This document shows positions 33,949 to 45,819 of a stretch of DNA of 64,000 nt, in pieces. The stretch is taken from the NCBI GenBank assembly GCA_039707655.1, contig CM077674.1:239545904-239609903 (forward strand), given 5' to 3'. A program made the translations under genes and the position numbers. The stretch comes from Elymus sibiricus. Taxonomy: Eukaryota > Streptophyta > Magnoliopsida > Poales > Poaceae. How positions within the stretch are numbered: position 1 is the first letter of the stretch; the number at the start of each line of letters is the position of its first letter. The notes under the pieces were generated by a model. The model ran no database searches. It worked only from the letters and a program-made list of their open reading frames with translations, and was not told where the DNA came from.

Positions 33949-35307
33949 TAATATGTCTCTGACGTATCGATATTTTTTGATTGTTTCATGCCATTATTTT
34001 ACAACTTTCACATATTTTTGGCAACAATTTATATTATTTTTGGGACTAACACATTGATCCAGTGCCTAGTGCCATTTCCTTTTTTTGCATGTTTTTGTAT
34101 TTCGCAGAAATCCATATCAAACGAACTCCAAACGCGATAAAAAGTTACGGTGTTTTTATGGAATATATGTGATTTTTAAGAAGAAAACGCAAGATGATGC
34201 TCGAGGGCCGCAAGCTTGGGCGGCGTGCCCCCTACCCTAGGGCGTGCCAGGTGAGTTTGTGGCCACCCCATAAGTCAGTTGGGGCCCTTCTTTCGTTGCA
34301 AGAAAGCTATTTTTTGGATTAAAAATTTCAGCCCAATCGGAGTTATGATCTCCGGGAATATAAGAAACGATAAAGGGCCAGAAAACAGGGTCACGAAACA
34401 AAGGAGAAACATAGAGAGATACAATCGCAGAGGGGTTCCTACCCTCCGGGAGCCATGGAAGCCAAGGACCAGAGGGGAAACCCTCCTCCCATCTAGGGAG
34501 GCCAAGCAATAATAAGGAGCGGGATCTCTCCCCTCTCTCCCGGTGGCGCTGGAGCGCCCGCCGGGGGAGCCATCGTGGCGGTGATCTACTCCAACAACTC
34601 TGCCATCTTTCTCAACACCTTCATCACCTTCCCTCATCTATTATCAGCGGTCCGCTCTCCCACTGCCCGTTGTTGAACATGGTGCTTTATGCTATATATT
34701 ATTATCCAATGATGTGTATCCATCCTATGATGCGTGAGTAGATTCGTTTTGCCCTATGGGTTGATTCATGATCTTGATTGGTTTGAGTTATATGTTTTAT
34801 TTTGGTGCTATCCTATGGTGCCTTCCATGCCGCTCACACGTGGGGGATTCCCGCTGTAGGGTGGTGCAATATGTTCATGATTCACTTATTGTCGGTTTCG
34901 AGGGTGACAACAGCTTAAACACGGATAAGTGGGCTGTTGTGTATGGGATTAAAGAGGAATTTATACTTAATGGTTAATGCTATGGTTAGGTTTACCTTAA
35001 TGAGCTTTAGTAGTTGTGGATGTTGTTCCAATTATACGTGCATATGAACCAAGTACGGAAAGTATGTTAGCTCATGCCTCTCCCTCATATAAAATTGCAA
35101 TAATGATTACTGATCTTGTTATCAATTGCCTAGGACAATTTCGCAAATCCTACCACCACTTTTCCAAACTCTCTATACTAACTTAATTTTTTTTTTATTA
35201 AAACAGTACCTAAATTTTATTTCCACGTTCTTTATTATTTTTCAAACTTATCCCATTACACATACAAAGTAGTTTATTACTTGTTTATAGGAAAAGCAAA
35301 TGTTAGG

Positions 35308-36827
35308 TTATACGTCCATTTTGCATCATGTTTTCATACAAGCATTTATTAAGTTTTGGATCATTATATCACCTTATGATACAATTCTTATGCCTTTTCT
35401 CTCTTAATTTGCAAGATTCATCTCAAGAGGGAGAATGCCGACAACAGGAATTTTGGACCAGAAAAGGAGCAAAACAGAGGCATTTATTTTCCAGACTCCA
35501 AGTGACATGAAAACTTATGGAGAATTATTTTGGAATATATCACAATTTTTGGCGAAAGAATTACCAGAAGGGGGCCACCGCTGAGCCACAAGCTCAGGGG
35601 GCGTGCCACCCCCCAGGGCTCGCCCCTAGGGCTTGTGGCCCCACCAGCAGACCCCCATGGCTCACCTTCTCCTATATGATCCCATTTACCCAAGAAAAAT
35701 TGAGAGAATACTTTTGGGACGAAGCACCGCCGTCTCGAGGCGGAAATGGGAGCAGGAGCACTTTTGCCCTCCGGTGGAGCGATTTCGCCGGGGAAACTTC
35801 CTTCTGGGAGGGGGAAATCGAAGCCATCATCATCACCAATGTTCCTCTCATCGAGGGGGGACCAATCTTCATCAACATCTTCACCAGCACCATCTCATCT
35901 AAAACCCTAGTTGATTTCTTGCATTCAATCTTTGTCTCAAAACCTCATACTGGTATGTGTGGGTTGCTAGTAGTGTTGATTACATCTTGTAGTTGATGCT
36001 TGTTGGTTTACTTGGTGGAAGATCATATGTTCAGGTCCTTGATGCTATTCAATACCCCTATGATCATGAACATGAATATGAGTTGTGAGTATTTACTTTT
36101 GTTCTTGAGGACATGGGAGAAGTCATGTTATAAGTAATCATGTGATGTTGGTATTGGTTCACTATTTTGATGATATGTATGTTGCTATTCCTTTAGTGGT
36201 TTCATGTGAACGTCGACTACATGATACATCACCATACTTGGGCCTAAGGGAAAGCATTGGGGTGTAACAAGTAGATGATGGGTTGCGAGAGTGACAGAAG
36301 CTTAAACCCTAGTTTTATGCATTATACCATAAGGGGCTGATTTGGATCCATATATTTCATGCTATGGTTAGATTTATCTTAATTCTTCCTTCATAGTTGC
36401 GGATGCTTGCGGGAGGGGTTGATCATAAGTGGGTTCTTAGTTCAAGTACGAACAACACCCTAGCACCGATCCACCCACATACCAAATTATCAAAGTAATG
36501 AACGTGAATCAACTAAACATGATGAACGTGACTAGACGAAAATCCCTATGTGTCCTCGAGAATGTTTTGCTTTATATAAGAGAACTTGCGGGCTTGTCCT
36601 TTGCTATAAAAAGGATTGGGCGACCTTGCTGCACACTTTTTTACTTTACTTGTTTGTTACTTGCTACGAATTATCTTATCACAAAATTATCTATCACCGC
36701 TACTTTCAGCATTTGCAGAGAATACCTTACTAAAAACCGCATGTCATTTCCTTCTGCTCCTTATTGGGTTTGACACTCTTACATATAGAAATGACTACGA
36801 TTGATCCCCTCTACTTATGGGTCATCA
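35308..36827 (+). repeat. 5' LTR of element F
   Basis: 1520 bp. The TATA region reads 'ctcctatatgatccc' (35669-35683), where E has ctatataac, so the box is probably weakened. Confidence 0.9.
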
Positions 36828-36838
36828 AGACTATTTTC

Positions 36839-36856
36839 TGGCGCCGTTACCGGGGA
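36839..36856 (+). promoter_or_regulatory. Primer-binding site of element F (tRNA-Asp type)
   Basis: TGGCGCCGTTACCGGGGA, one base from canonical, 11 bases after the LTR. Confidence 0.85.
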
Positions 36857-36927
36857 GTGAAGCGTCTTTGGTAAGTAGAAATTGGTATGGAAACATTTAT
36901 AATACGTGCTCAAATTTATTGTCACTT

Positions 36928-38603
36928 ATGGATATGGAAAGTAATCCCTTGAGGGGCTTGTTCGGGGTATCTTCACCTCGACCGGAAGTCATAAGAGTTG
37001 CCCCTCAACCTTTGCAACACGTTGCACCTACTGAAAATATTTATTTTGAAATCCCCTCGGGTATTCTTGAGAAACTGCTAGCTAACCAATATGATGGAAC
37101 CTCACACCCTGATATGCATCTGATCTTTATAGATGAGGTTTGTGGATTATTTAAGCTTGCAGGTTTGTCAGGGGATGAAGTCAAAAGGAAAGTATTCCCT
37201 TTATCTTTAAAGGGAAAAGCAATGTTATGGTACAGGCTATTGGATGATATTGAATTATGGGACTGGAACCGAATGAAGCTGGAATTCCACCAGAAATTTT
37301 ATCCCATGCACTTGGTTCATTGTGATCGGAATTATATATATATAACTTTTGGCCTCGTGAAGGAGAAAGCATGTCTCAAGCTTGGGGGAGGCTTAAATAC
37401 ATGATGCATATTTGCCCCAATCATGAACTTGGAAGAGGAATGATATTACAAAACTTTTATGTGTGGCTTTCTATTATTGATTGTTCAGTGCTTAATACTT
37501 CTTGTTCTGGATCCTTTATGAATAAATCTATTGAATATGAATGGGATCTTCTGGAAAGAATTAAACGCAATTCTGAAGATTGGGAAATCAACAAAGGTAA
37601 CGAGTCAGGTATAAATTTCCTGTATGATTGTCTTAAGTCTTTTGTAGAAACAAATGTCTGCCATTTGTTTAGTGAAAAATATGGCCTTGACTCTGGGATT
37701 GTAGCTAAATTATTTGAATCTTTTTTTGCTCATGTTTATATTCCTAAAGAGAAATGGTTTAAGTTTCATCCACCTATTGAGGAGGTTAAGGAAAAACCAA
37801 TAGTTGCTAAAACTGAAATGATTATTTATGCTTCTAATCCAGTTGTTCTTACTGCTTATATTGAAAAGCCTCCTTTTCCTGTTAGAATAAGGGAACATGC
37901 TAAGGCGGCAACCGCGGTTCATAAGAGTAAAAATAGAACATTTACACCCCCTGAACAAATTAAAGTTGAGCCAAAAATTGCAATGGTTAAGGATCTCTTG
38001 GTTAATGATGTAGATGGGCAAGTCATATATCTTGACAGTGTTGCCACTAGAATTGCTAAGGAAATAGAGAAAGAACAACATGAAATAGACAAAAGTAAAC
38101 CCATTGTGGGCTTGCCTATAGTTTCTGTTAAGATTGGAGATCATTGCTTATGTGATTTGGGTGCTAGTATAAGTGATATTCCACGAACCTTATACGATGA
38201 AATTAAGCATGATATAGCACCAGTTGAATTGGAATATATTGATTGCACTGTTAAGCTAGCAAATAGAGTCACCATTGCACTTCTAGGAATTATACGGGAT
38301 GTTGAAGTCTTGTGTGGTACGATCAAATACGCTACTGATTTCTTAGTACTTGAATCATCACAAGATAGCTTTTGTCCCATTATATTTGGTAGACCTTGCT
38401 TGAATGCTGTTGGTGCTGAAATTGACTGTGAGAAAGAAGTAGTCAAGGTTAATTTTAATAATGTGTCTCAGGAGTTTAATTTTTCCAAGTTCAGTAAGCA
38501 ACACCATGAGGTAGTGACACATGTTAAAGATGAAATTATTGGACTTGCTTCTATTGTTGTACCGCCTACTAATCCTTTAGAACAATATTTGCTAGATCAA
38601 TGA
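36928..38603 (+). pseudogene. gag-pr: Gag-protease region of element F, one main frameshift
   Basis: The ATG at 36928 (MDMESNPLRGLFGVSSPRPE) is used because E has the same start and the same spacing from its primer site. The first frame runs to 37404. A shift near 37340-37370, next to a (TA) run, moves it to a 410-codon frame (37371-38603). The capsid-type Gag is followed by a basic/Pro linker (PPFPVRIREHAKAATAVHKS) and the protease with CDLGASIS at 38152-38175. Next to that motif three codons present in E (YHG) are missing, a 9 bp deletion just before the catalytic Asp. The frame ends at a TGA (38601) after EQYLLDQ, where E stays open. The roles are particle assembly and maturation. Confidence 0.88.
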
Positions 38604-40139
38604 TATGCACATGAAGGAAAGACATGAAATAGATAATATATTCTTAGAACAAGTGCCCATCCTCAAACATAATTTGCCAGTTGAAATCGTGGGAGATCCT
38701 GTCTCTGAATAAATGAAATTGCCTGATACTTTGAAATATGCTTATCTCGATGAAAAGAAGAATTATCCTGTTATTATTAGTGCTAAACTTTCAGTGCATG
38801 AACAAAAGAGATTATTGAAAACACTGAGGAAGCATCGTGCTACTATTGGATATACTCTTGATGACCTTAAGGGCATCAGCCCACTTTATGTCAGCACAAA
38901 TTAATACATAGCCCCACGCTAAACCAGTTATTGATCCTCAACGTCGCCTCAATCCTAAAATGAAGGAGGTAGTAAGAAATGAAATATTAAAACTTCTAGA
39001 AGCAGGAATAATCTATCCCATAGCAAGCTGATAGTCAATGGGAAAGTCATGTTCATTGTGTTCCTAAGAAAGGAGGTTATTCCAAATGATAAAAATGAAT
39101 TTACCCCGCAAAGGTCTATTACTGGTTATAGGATGGTTATTGATTTTAGAAAATTAAACAAGGCTACTAGAAAAGATCATTATCCTTTGCCTTTTATTGA
39201 TCAAATGTTAGAGAGACTATCTAAACATAAACACTTTTGTTTCCTTCATGGCTATTCTGGTTTCTCTCGAATACCTGTGTCACAAGCAGATCAACAAAAA
39301 ACTACTTTCACTTGTCCTTTTGGAACCTATGCTTATAGACGTATGCCTTTTGGTTTATGTAATGCACCTGCTACCTTTCAAAGATGCATGACTGCTATAT
39401 TCTTTGATTTCTGTGAAAAGACCGTTGAGGTATTCATGGATGATCTTTTCATTTATGGAACTTCTTTTGATGATTGTTTGAGCAACTTTGACAGAGTTTT
39501 GCAGAGGTGTGAAGACACTAACCACGTCTTGAATTGGGAGAAGTGCCACTTCATGATGAACGAAGGTATTGTTCTCGGTCAAAAGAAATTCAAAAGAGGT
39601 ATTGAGGTAGATAAAGCTAAAGTTGATGCAATTGAGAAAATGCCATGCCCAAAAGATATTAAATGTATGAGAAGTTTCCTTGGTCATGCTGGTTTCTATA
39701 GGAGATTTATTAAGAATTTCTCTAAGATCTCTATGCCCCTTACCAATCTTTTGCAAAAGGTTGTTCCATTTATTTTTGTTGATGATTGTGTAGAAGCCTT
39801 TGAAATACTTAAGAAAGCTTTAGTTTCTGCACCTATTGTTCAACCTCCTGATTGGAATATACCATTTGAAATTATGTGAGATCCTAGTGACCATGCTGTT
39901 GGTGTTGTTTTGGAATATACCATTTGAGAAAGAATTTTTAGCAGTGGTATTGCTTGTGACAAGTCCAGACCTTACATTGTTGATTCCAAAGTCACTATAC
40001 ATACTGATCATGCTGCTATTAAATATCCTATGGAAAAGAAAGATGTTAAACCTAGGTTGATTAGGTGGGTGCATTTGTTGCAAGAATTTGATTTGCATAT
40101 AGTGATAGGAAGGGAATTGAAAATCCTGTTGCCGATAAT
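38604..40139 (+). pseudogene. pol: Reverse transcriptase and RNase H region of element F, decayed
   Basis: A linker frame (KLPDTLKYAYLDEKK) at 38713-38904 is followed by breaks and then a 276-codon frame (39049-39879). That frame holds the polymerase with GYRMVIDFRKLNKATRKDHY, MPFGLCNAPATFQR and the catalytic FMDD at 39433-39444. A TGA at 39877 (CD in E becomes a stop) ends it. The RNase H part has lost about 85 bases between positions matching E 27072 and 27157. In their place is an 18 bp copy of upstream sequence (see findings). A further shift near 40105 precedes [12 protein letters not shown] sequence. The RNase H cannot be functional. Confidence 0.9.
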
Positions 40140-41588
40140 TTGTCTAGAATAGAAAATGTTCTCGATGGCCCACTTCCTATTAATGATGACTTTTCTAATG
40201 AGCAATTAACTGTAGTAAATGTAAATGCTTCTCGTAATAATCCTTGGTATGCAGACTATGCTAATTTCATTATTTCCAAATACATACCACCTAGTTACAC
40301 ATACCAACAGAAGAAAAAGTTCTTTTATGATTTAAGACATTACTTTTGGGATGACCCACATCTTTATAAAGAAGGAGTAGATGGTATTATTAGACGTTGT
40401 GTACCTGAGCATGAATGGGAAGAAATCCTTCAAAAGTGTCACTCTGAGCCATATGGAGGGCACCATGCACGAGACCGCACTGCACATAAGGTATTACAAT
40501 CTGGATTTTATTGGTCTGCTCTCTTCAAGGATGCACGTAAGTTTGTCCTCTCTTGTGATGAATGTCAAAGAATTGGTAATATTGGTAGACGTCAGTAAAT
40601 GCCTATGAATTATTCATTTTTTATTGAACCATTTGATGTTTGGGGATTTGATTATATGGGACATTTTCCTTCATCCTATCGATATACACATATTCTAGTT
40701 GCTGTTGATTATGTTACTAAGTGGGTAGAAGCTATTCCAACTAGTAGTGCTAATCACAACACCTCTATTAAAATGCTTAAGGAAGTTATGTTCCCGAGGT
40801 TTGGGGTCCCTAGATATTTAATGCCTGATGGTGGTTCACATTTTATTCATGGTGCTTTTCGTAAACTTCTAGCTAAATATGATGTTAACCATATAATTGC
40901 ATCACCTTATCATCCTCAGTCTAGTGGGCAAGTTGAATTGAGTAACCATGAAATAAAATTAATTTTGCAAAATACTGTCAACATATCAAGAAAGAATTGG
41001 TCTATGAAACTTGATGATGCATTATGGGCTTATAGAACTGCTTATAAAAATCCCATGGGCATATCTCCTTACAAAATGGTCTATGAAAAAGCATGTCATT
41101 TATCTCTAGAATTGGAACATAAAGCTTATTGGGCAATCAAAGAACTCAACTACGATTTAAAACTTGCCGGTCAAAAGAGGTTATTTGATATTAGCTCCTT
41201 AGATGAATGGAGAACGCAAGCTTACGAAAATACCAAATTGTTTAAAGAAAAAGTTAAAAGATGGCACGGCAAAAGAATACAAAGACGGAAATTTAATGTA
41301 GGTGACCAAGTTCTATTATACAATTCCTGTTTCAGATTTTTTGCAGGAAAACTTCTCTCCAAATGGGGAGGCTCTTATTTTGTCGAAGAAGTTTATCGCT
41401 CTGGAGATACCAAAATCAACAATGCCGGAGGTACAAGTCCTAAGGTGGTTAATGGTCAAAGAATTAAACATTATATCTCAGGTATGCCCATTAACATAGA
41501 AACAAATATAATTCACTCAATAACACCGGAGGAGCACATAAGAGAAACCTTCTGGAATGCTCCAGAGTCCGAAAAGGAAGAGGTATGA
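40140..41588 (+). pseudogene. int: Integrase region of element F, one internal stop
   Basis: The zinc-binding part (HSEPYGGHHARDRTAHK ... SCDECQRIGN) is open from 40140 and keeps both Cys. A single TAA at 40596-40598 (GRRQ, stop, MPMN) separates it from an uninterrupted 329-codon stretch to 41588. That stretch carries the catalytic core (GFDYMG; PDGGSHF; GQVELSNHEIK) and the C-terminal part (FNVGDQVLLYNSCFRFFAGK; SKWGGSYFVEEVYRSGD). Of the two copies this is the better preserved integrase. Only the TAA and some replacements (TDGG to PDGG beside the second Asp) count against it. Confidence 0.9.
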
Positions 41589-41878
41589 GATTTGGAAAAG
41601 TTACTGACTCTAAAACTACCAAAAAGATAATTTTTGTGCGTTTCAAAATATTATCCAAATTTGGAAATTAATAACCAGCCGGGAAAGTGCCCGAGGGGGC
41701 CACAAGCCCTGGGGGCACGCCCCTAGAGCTTGTGACTCCCTCATACGCTTTCCTGACTCCATTTTTGTTTCGTAGACTTGTTCTCCGAGTAGAAAATTTC
41801 ATTATATATACTCCCCGATGTTTTGACCACTGTATCGCAAGTTTTCTCCCTTTTCTTGTTTCAGGCTATTCTTCTAAC
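41589..41878 (+). other. Spacer before the third ORF of element F
   Basis: It is collinear with E 28822-29110. It ends in a strong pyrimidine tract and 'cttgtttcag' (41855-41864), a good splice-acceptor match 15 bases before the ORF. Confidence 0.45.
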
Positions 41879-42439
41879 ACGTTTCGAGCATCAAGCGTCG
41901 TGTCTTCCTCCTCCTCCAACAATGTGGAACGTGATGCTTGGTTGCTTCAGATGGAACTGAGAAGAGAGCAAACCGAGGAAATCACTATGGATTTAGGATT
42001 AGGGGACTCTATGGAGGTGCACCCACCGGCCTTGAAGAGGAGCACCCTAGCTGGAATCTCCACCTCTTCGAACCCTCATCAAGCTATGAGGACAAAAAGG
42101 AGTCAGTAAAATCTGGAGACACAAGAGGGGTCTACTTTCATGAGGCCCCTAAGCATGTTACATAGCAACAATTTTCATAATTTGATTCATAATTATGGGG
42201 TTGAGAACACCCCATGTATGCACATACCATCCGGATGGGACACCTATCTTCCAAGTGAAAGTGATGCAGGGAAGAAAGCTTGGGGGCCTAAGAATAAAGA
42301 CATAATGGCGGAAGTTCAAAAGAATACTGAGATGATCCAGCAGGTGCTCCAAGAAATTCGAAGCCTATGGGAGATGATATTCAATATATCGGAGAGTAAG
42401 CCAACGCCGTCATCACCGCCTTCGAAGAAGGAGAATTGA
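41879..42439 (+). pseudogene. Third ORF of element F (env position), different from that of E
   Basis: One frame is open from the spacer to TGA at 42437 apart from a single TAA at 42107-42109. The likely ancestral start is the ACG at 41879, in frame and 15 bases after the candidate splice acceptor. The predicted ~186 residues begin with a Ser-rich stretch (ASSVVSSSSSNNVERDAW), continue with a charged LQMELRREQTEEITMDLGL segment, and end with a helical section (NTEMIQQVLQEIRSLWEMIF) and PTPSSPPSKKEN. Only this tail resembles ORF3 of E. There is no signal peptide or membrane anchor. The function is unknown; it is probably a coiled-coil accessory protein. Confidence 0.6.
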
Positions 42440-43995
42440 GTAACGAGTATGGGAACCACCCTTAGCTTGTTCCAAGATTAGGGCAGGTGCCCCGGTATCG
42501 TATCACCATCACTTTTTATTATTATCTATCTTAGTTCGATCCTTAGTTATTTCATGATTTAGAAGAATAAAAGTTTTAGTATGATTTAGTTTTTGAGTGC
42601 TTGCTTCGTGATCTATCTATGTAATCGAGTATGAGAGCTATATAATAAAGAGTAGTTTGAGTTTGTGTCCTTCTTTCTTGATCCAATCATAGCAATGAAA
42701 AGAATGAAAATAAAAAGAATCATATGCTAGTCTTATGAGAGAGTAATGACTTCACATACAAAGAGTATGATGTATAAAAATATTGAGATCTAGCAAACAT
42801 AGAGTTGGTCATTGGTGCAATTCATGAAAAGATGGTAAAAGAAGAGAGGTCTCACATATAGATATATCATCTCAGACATCTTTTATGATTGTGAAGCTCT
42901 CTTGAAATATTTCCAAATTTGATCAAATAGTTGAAATTGGACAAGGAAGACAACATAATGAGTCATGGATGTTTTCATTCACATAGTAGTTATATTGCCA
43001 TTGATCCTCTAACATGTGGTGCTTGCTTATAACCTTTTGCTAGCTAAAATTTCCTCACCAAGTAGAGATACTACTTGTGCATCCAAATACACTTAAAACC
43101 TAGATTCTTGCCATGAGAGTACACCATATCTACCTATGGATTGAGTAAGATCCGTCAAGTAAGTTGTCATCGGTGCATAGCAATAAAAATTTGCTCCCAA
43201 ATAAGTGTTGTCTTTTATTGTGGGAGAAAGTAAACTTTGTACGATCTTGTGATGGCAAAGAAATAAAAGTGACGGACTGCACAATAAAGTTTGCTATCAC
43301 AAGGGGCAATATAAAGTGACGTTCTTTTGCATTAAGAGCATACACATAATGAAAAAGCGCATGACAACCTCTGCTTCCCTCTACGAAGGGCCTATCTTTT
43401 ACCTTTTATTTTGCAAGAGTCAAAAGAAACTTCCCTTATTCCATCCTTATTTATTCTCCACGTGGCAAGAATCATATGGTAGGGAAAGATCTAGACACAT
43501 ATATCCAGCTGAATGTAAGTAATCATGGATTATTATTGTTGACATTATCCTTGAGTTAAGTAAGTTGGGAGGTGAAATTATAAACCCCCATCTTCCTATG
43601 TGTCCGATTGAGAATGTTTTGTTCTAAAAATATGCCTTGAGAGTTAGCAATCATGAAAGACAATATGATGGTTGAGTATGTGAAGCTTGCTAAGCAAAAG
43701 CTCTTATATAGACTCTTCTCAAAACATTATGAATTGTAATTGCATTGATGACTAATGACATGGTTGTCTAGTTTTCAAGAAAGTTTACTATCATACTTGA
43801 TCATTGTGAATGAATTGTTACTTGATCATGAGAAGTACATGACAATATGTTGCTGCTATGATAATGAAGATGATGCTTTCATGCCCGTATTTTGTTTTTA
43901 TCGACACCTCTCTCTCTCTCTCTCTATTTACATGTGGACATGATTATTGAGTTTGGCATTCGCTTGAGGACAAGCGAGGTCTAAGCATGGGGAGT
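42440..43995 (+). other. 3' spacer of element F
   Basis: AT-rich, collinear with E 29636-31178. A (TC)n run is at 43907-43924. The polypurine tract is degraded ('aagcatggggagt', 43983-43995, against aagcttgggggagt in E). No ORF is supported. Confidence 0.7.
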
Positions 43996-44342
43996 TGATA
44001 CGTCCATTTTGCATCATGTTTTCATACAAGTATTTATTATTTTTTGGATCATTATTTCACTTTATGATACAATTCTTACGCATTTTCTCTCTTAATTTGC
44101 AAGATTCATCTCAAGAGGGAGAATGCCGGTAGCAGGAATTCTAGACCAGAAAAGGAGCAAAACAGAGGCATTTATTTTCCAGACTCCAAATGACCTGAAA
44201 ATTTACGGAGAATTATTTTGGAGATTTTTTGGAGAAAGAGTTACTAGAAGGGGGGCCACCGCTGAGCCACAAGTTCAGGGGGCGCGCCGCCCCCCCCCCC
44301 CAGGGCGCGCCCCTAGGGCTTGTGGCCCCACCAGCAGGCCCC

Positions 44343-45819
44343 TGATGGCGCCTAGAAGCACCTTGCTCGCGTTGGTGGTTTCCCCGAAGAGGAAGGGATT
44401 ATGTAGCGAGCGGAGAAGTATTTCCCTTGGCTAAGGACCAAGGTTATCGAACCAGAAGGAGGTTCACCCAACACCACGTGTTCAACACCTGCACATAAGA
44501 AAACAAATCTCCACAACCCAACACGATCAAGGGGTTGTCAAGCCCTTAACGGTGAGATGAAAGATGAAACGTCGATGGAAAATTGTTGCAAAGTGGAAGA
44601 TGGTTCAGATCTGAAATCTTTAGATCAAAAGCAAAAGCAAAAGAGATCGAAAGCAATATGATGGAAAAGAGACCCCTGGGGCCGTTGGATTCACTAGTGG
44701 CTTCTCTCAAATAAAACAGCAAACGGTGGGAAAACTTTTACTGTTGTGCAATTGATAAAACCTCAAATAATCATGACGATATCCAAGCAATGATCTATAT
44801 ATAGGGATCACGTCCAAGATTAGTAGACCGACTCCTGCCTGCATCTACTACTATTACTCCACACATCGACCCCTATCCAGCATGCATCTAGTGTATTAAG
44901 TTCATGGAAAAATAGAGTAATGCAATAAGAACAATGACATGATGTAGATCAGATCTATTCATGTAGGAATAGACACGACCTTTTTCTCCTTAGTAGCAAC
45001 GATCAACGCGTGTCTTGCTGCCCCTTCTGTCACTGGGAAAGAACACCGCGAAATCGAACCCACTATCGAGCACCTCTTCCCATGGCAAGAAAAATCAATC
45101 TAGTTGGCCTAACTAAACCAAAGTTTCAAAAAAGAAATACAAGACTATAAGAAATCATGCAAATAAGAGATCAAAGAACTCAATTCACTTTCATGGATAT
45201 AAAAAGATAGATCTGATCATAAACTCAAAGTTCATCGGATCCCAACAAACACACTGCCAAAAATGAACTACTGCCTATGGACCCGAAGGTCTACAATGAA
45301 CTACTCACGCATCATCGGAGAGGCATCAATGGGCATGATGAACCCCTCCGAGATGGTGTCTAGATTGGATCTGGTGGTTTTGGAACTTGCGGCGGCTGGA
45401 ATTTTTTTCGTCGACTCCCCTAGGGTTTTTGGGATTTTAGAGTATTTATAGAGCAAAGAGGCGGTGGAGAGGGGCATCCAGGGGGCCACCACCCATCAGG
45501 GCGTGGCTGGGCCCCCTGGCACGCCCTGGTGGGTGGTGCCCACCCTGGGCCGCCTCTCCGATACTTCTTCGGTCCTTCGGGTGTCTTCTGGCCTAGAAAA
45601 AATCCATAAAAAGTTTCACTTCGTTTGGACTCCGTTTGATATGGATTTTCTATAAATCAAAAATAGGGCAGAAAACAGCAACTGTCACTTGGCACTATGT
45701 CAATAGGTTAGTACCAAAAAATGATATAAAGTCGATATGAAATCATTATAAAACATCCAAGATTGATCATATATCAGCATGGAACAATCAAAAATTATAG
45801 ATACGTTGGAGACGTATCA
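44343..45819 (-). repeat. 3' LTR of element H
   Basis: It starts TGATGGCGCCTAGAAGC and ends TTGGAGACGTATCA. Near 45260 it lacks about 66 bp present in the other LTR (50650-50735). The minus-strand TATA box (ctataaata) is at 45443-45451. Confidence 0.9.

Noticed and set aside
35517..35996. 159-codon frame in the 5' LTR of F and similar frames in other LTRs
   Set aside because: LTR sequence shared by E and F with frames not conserved between copies.
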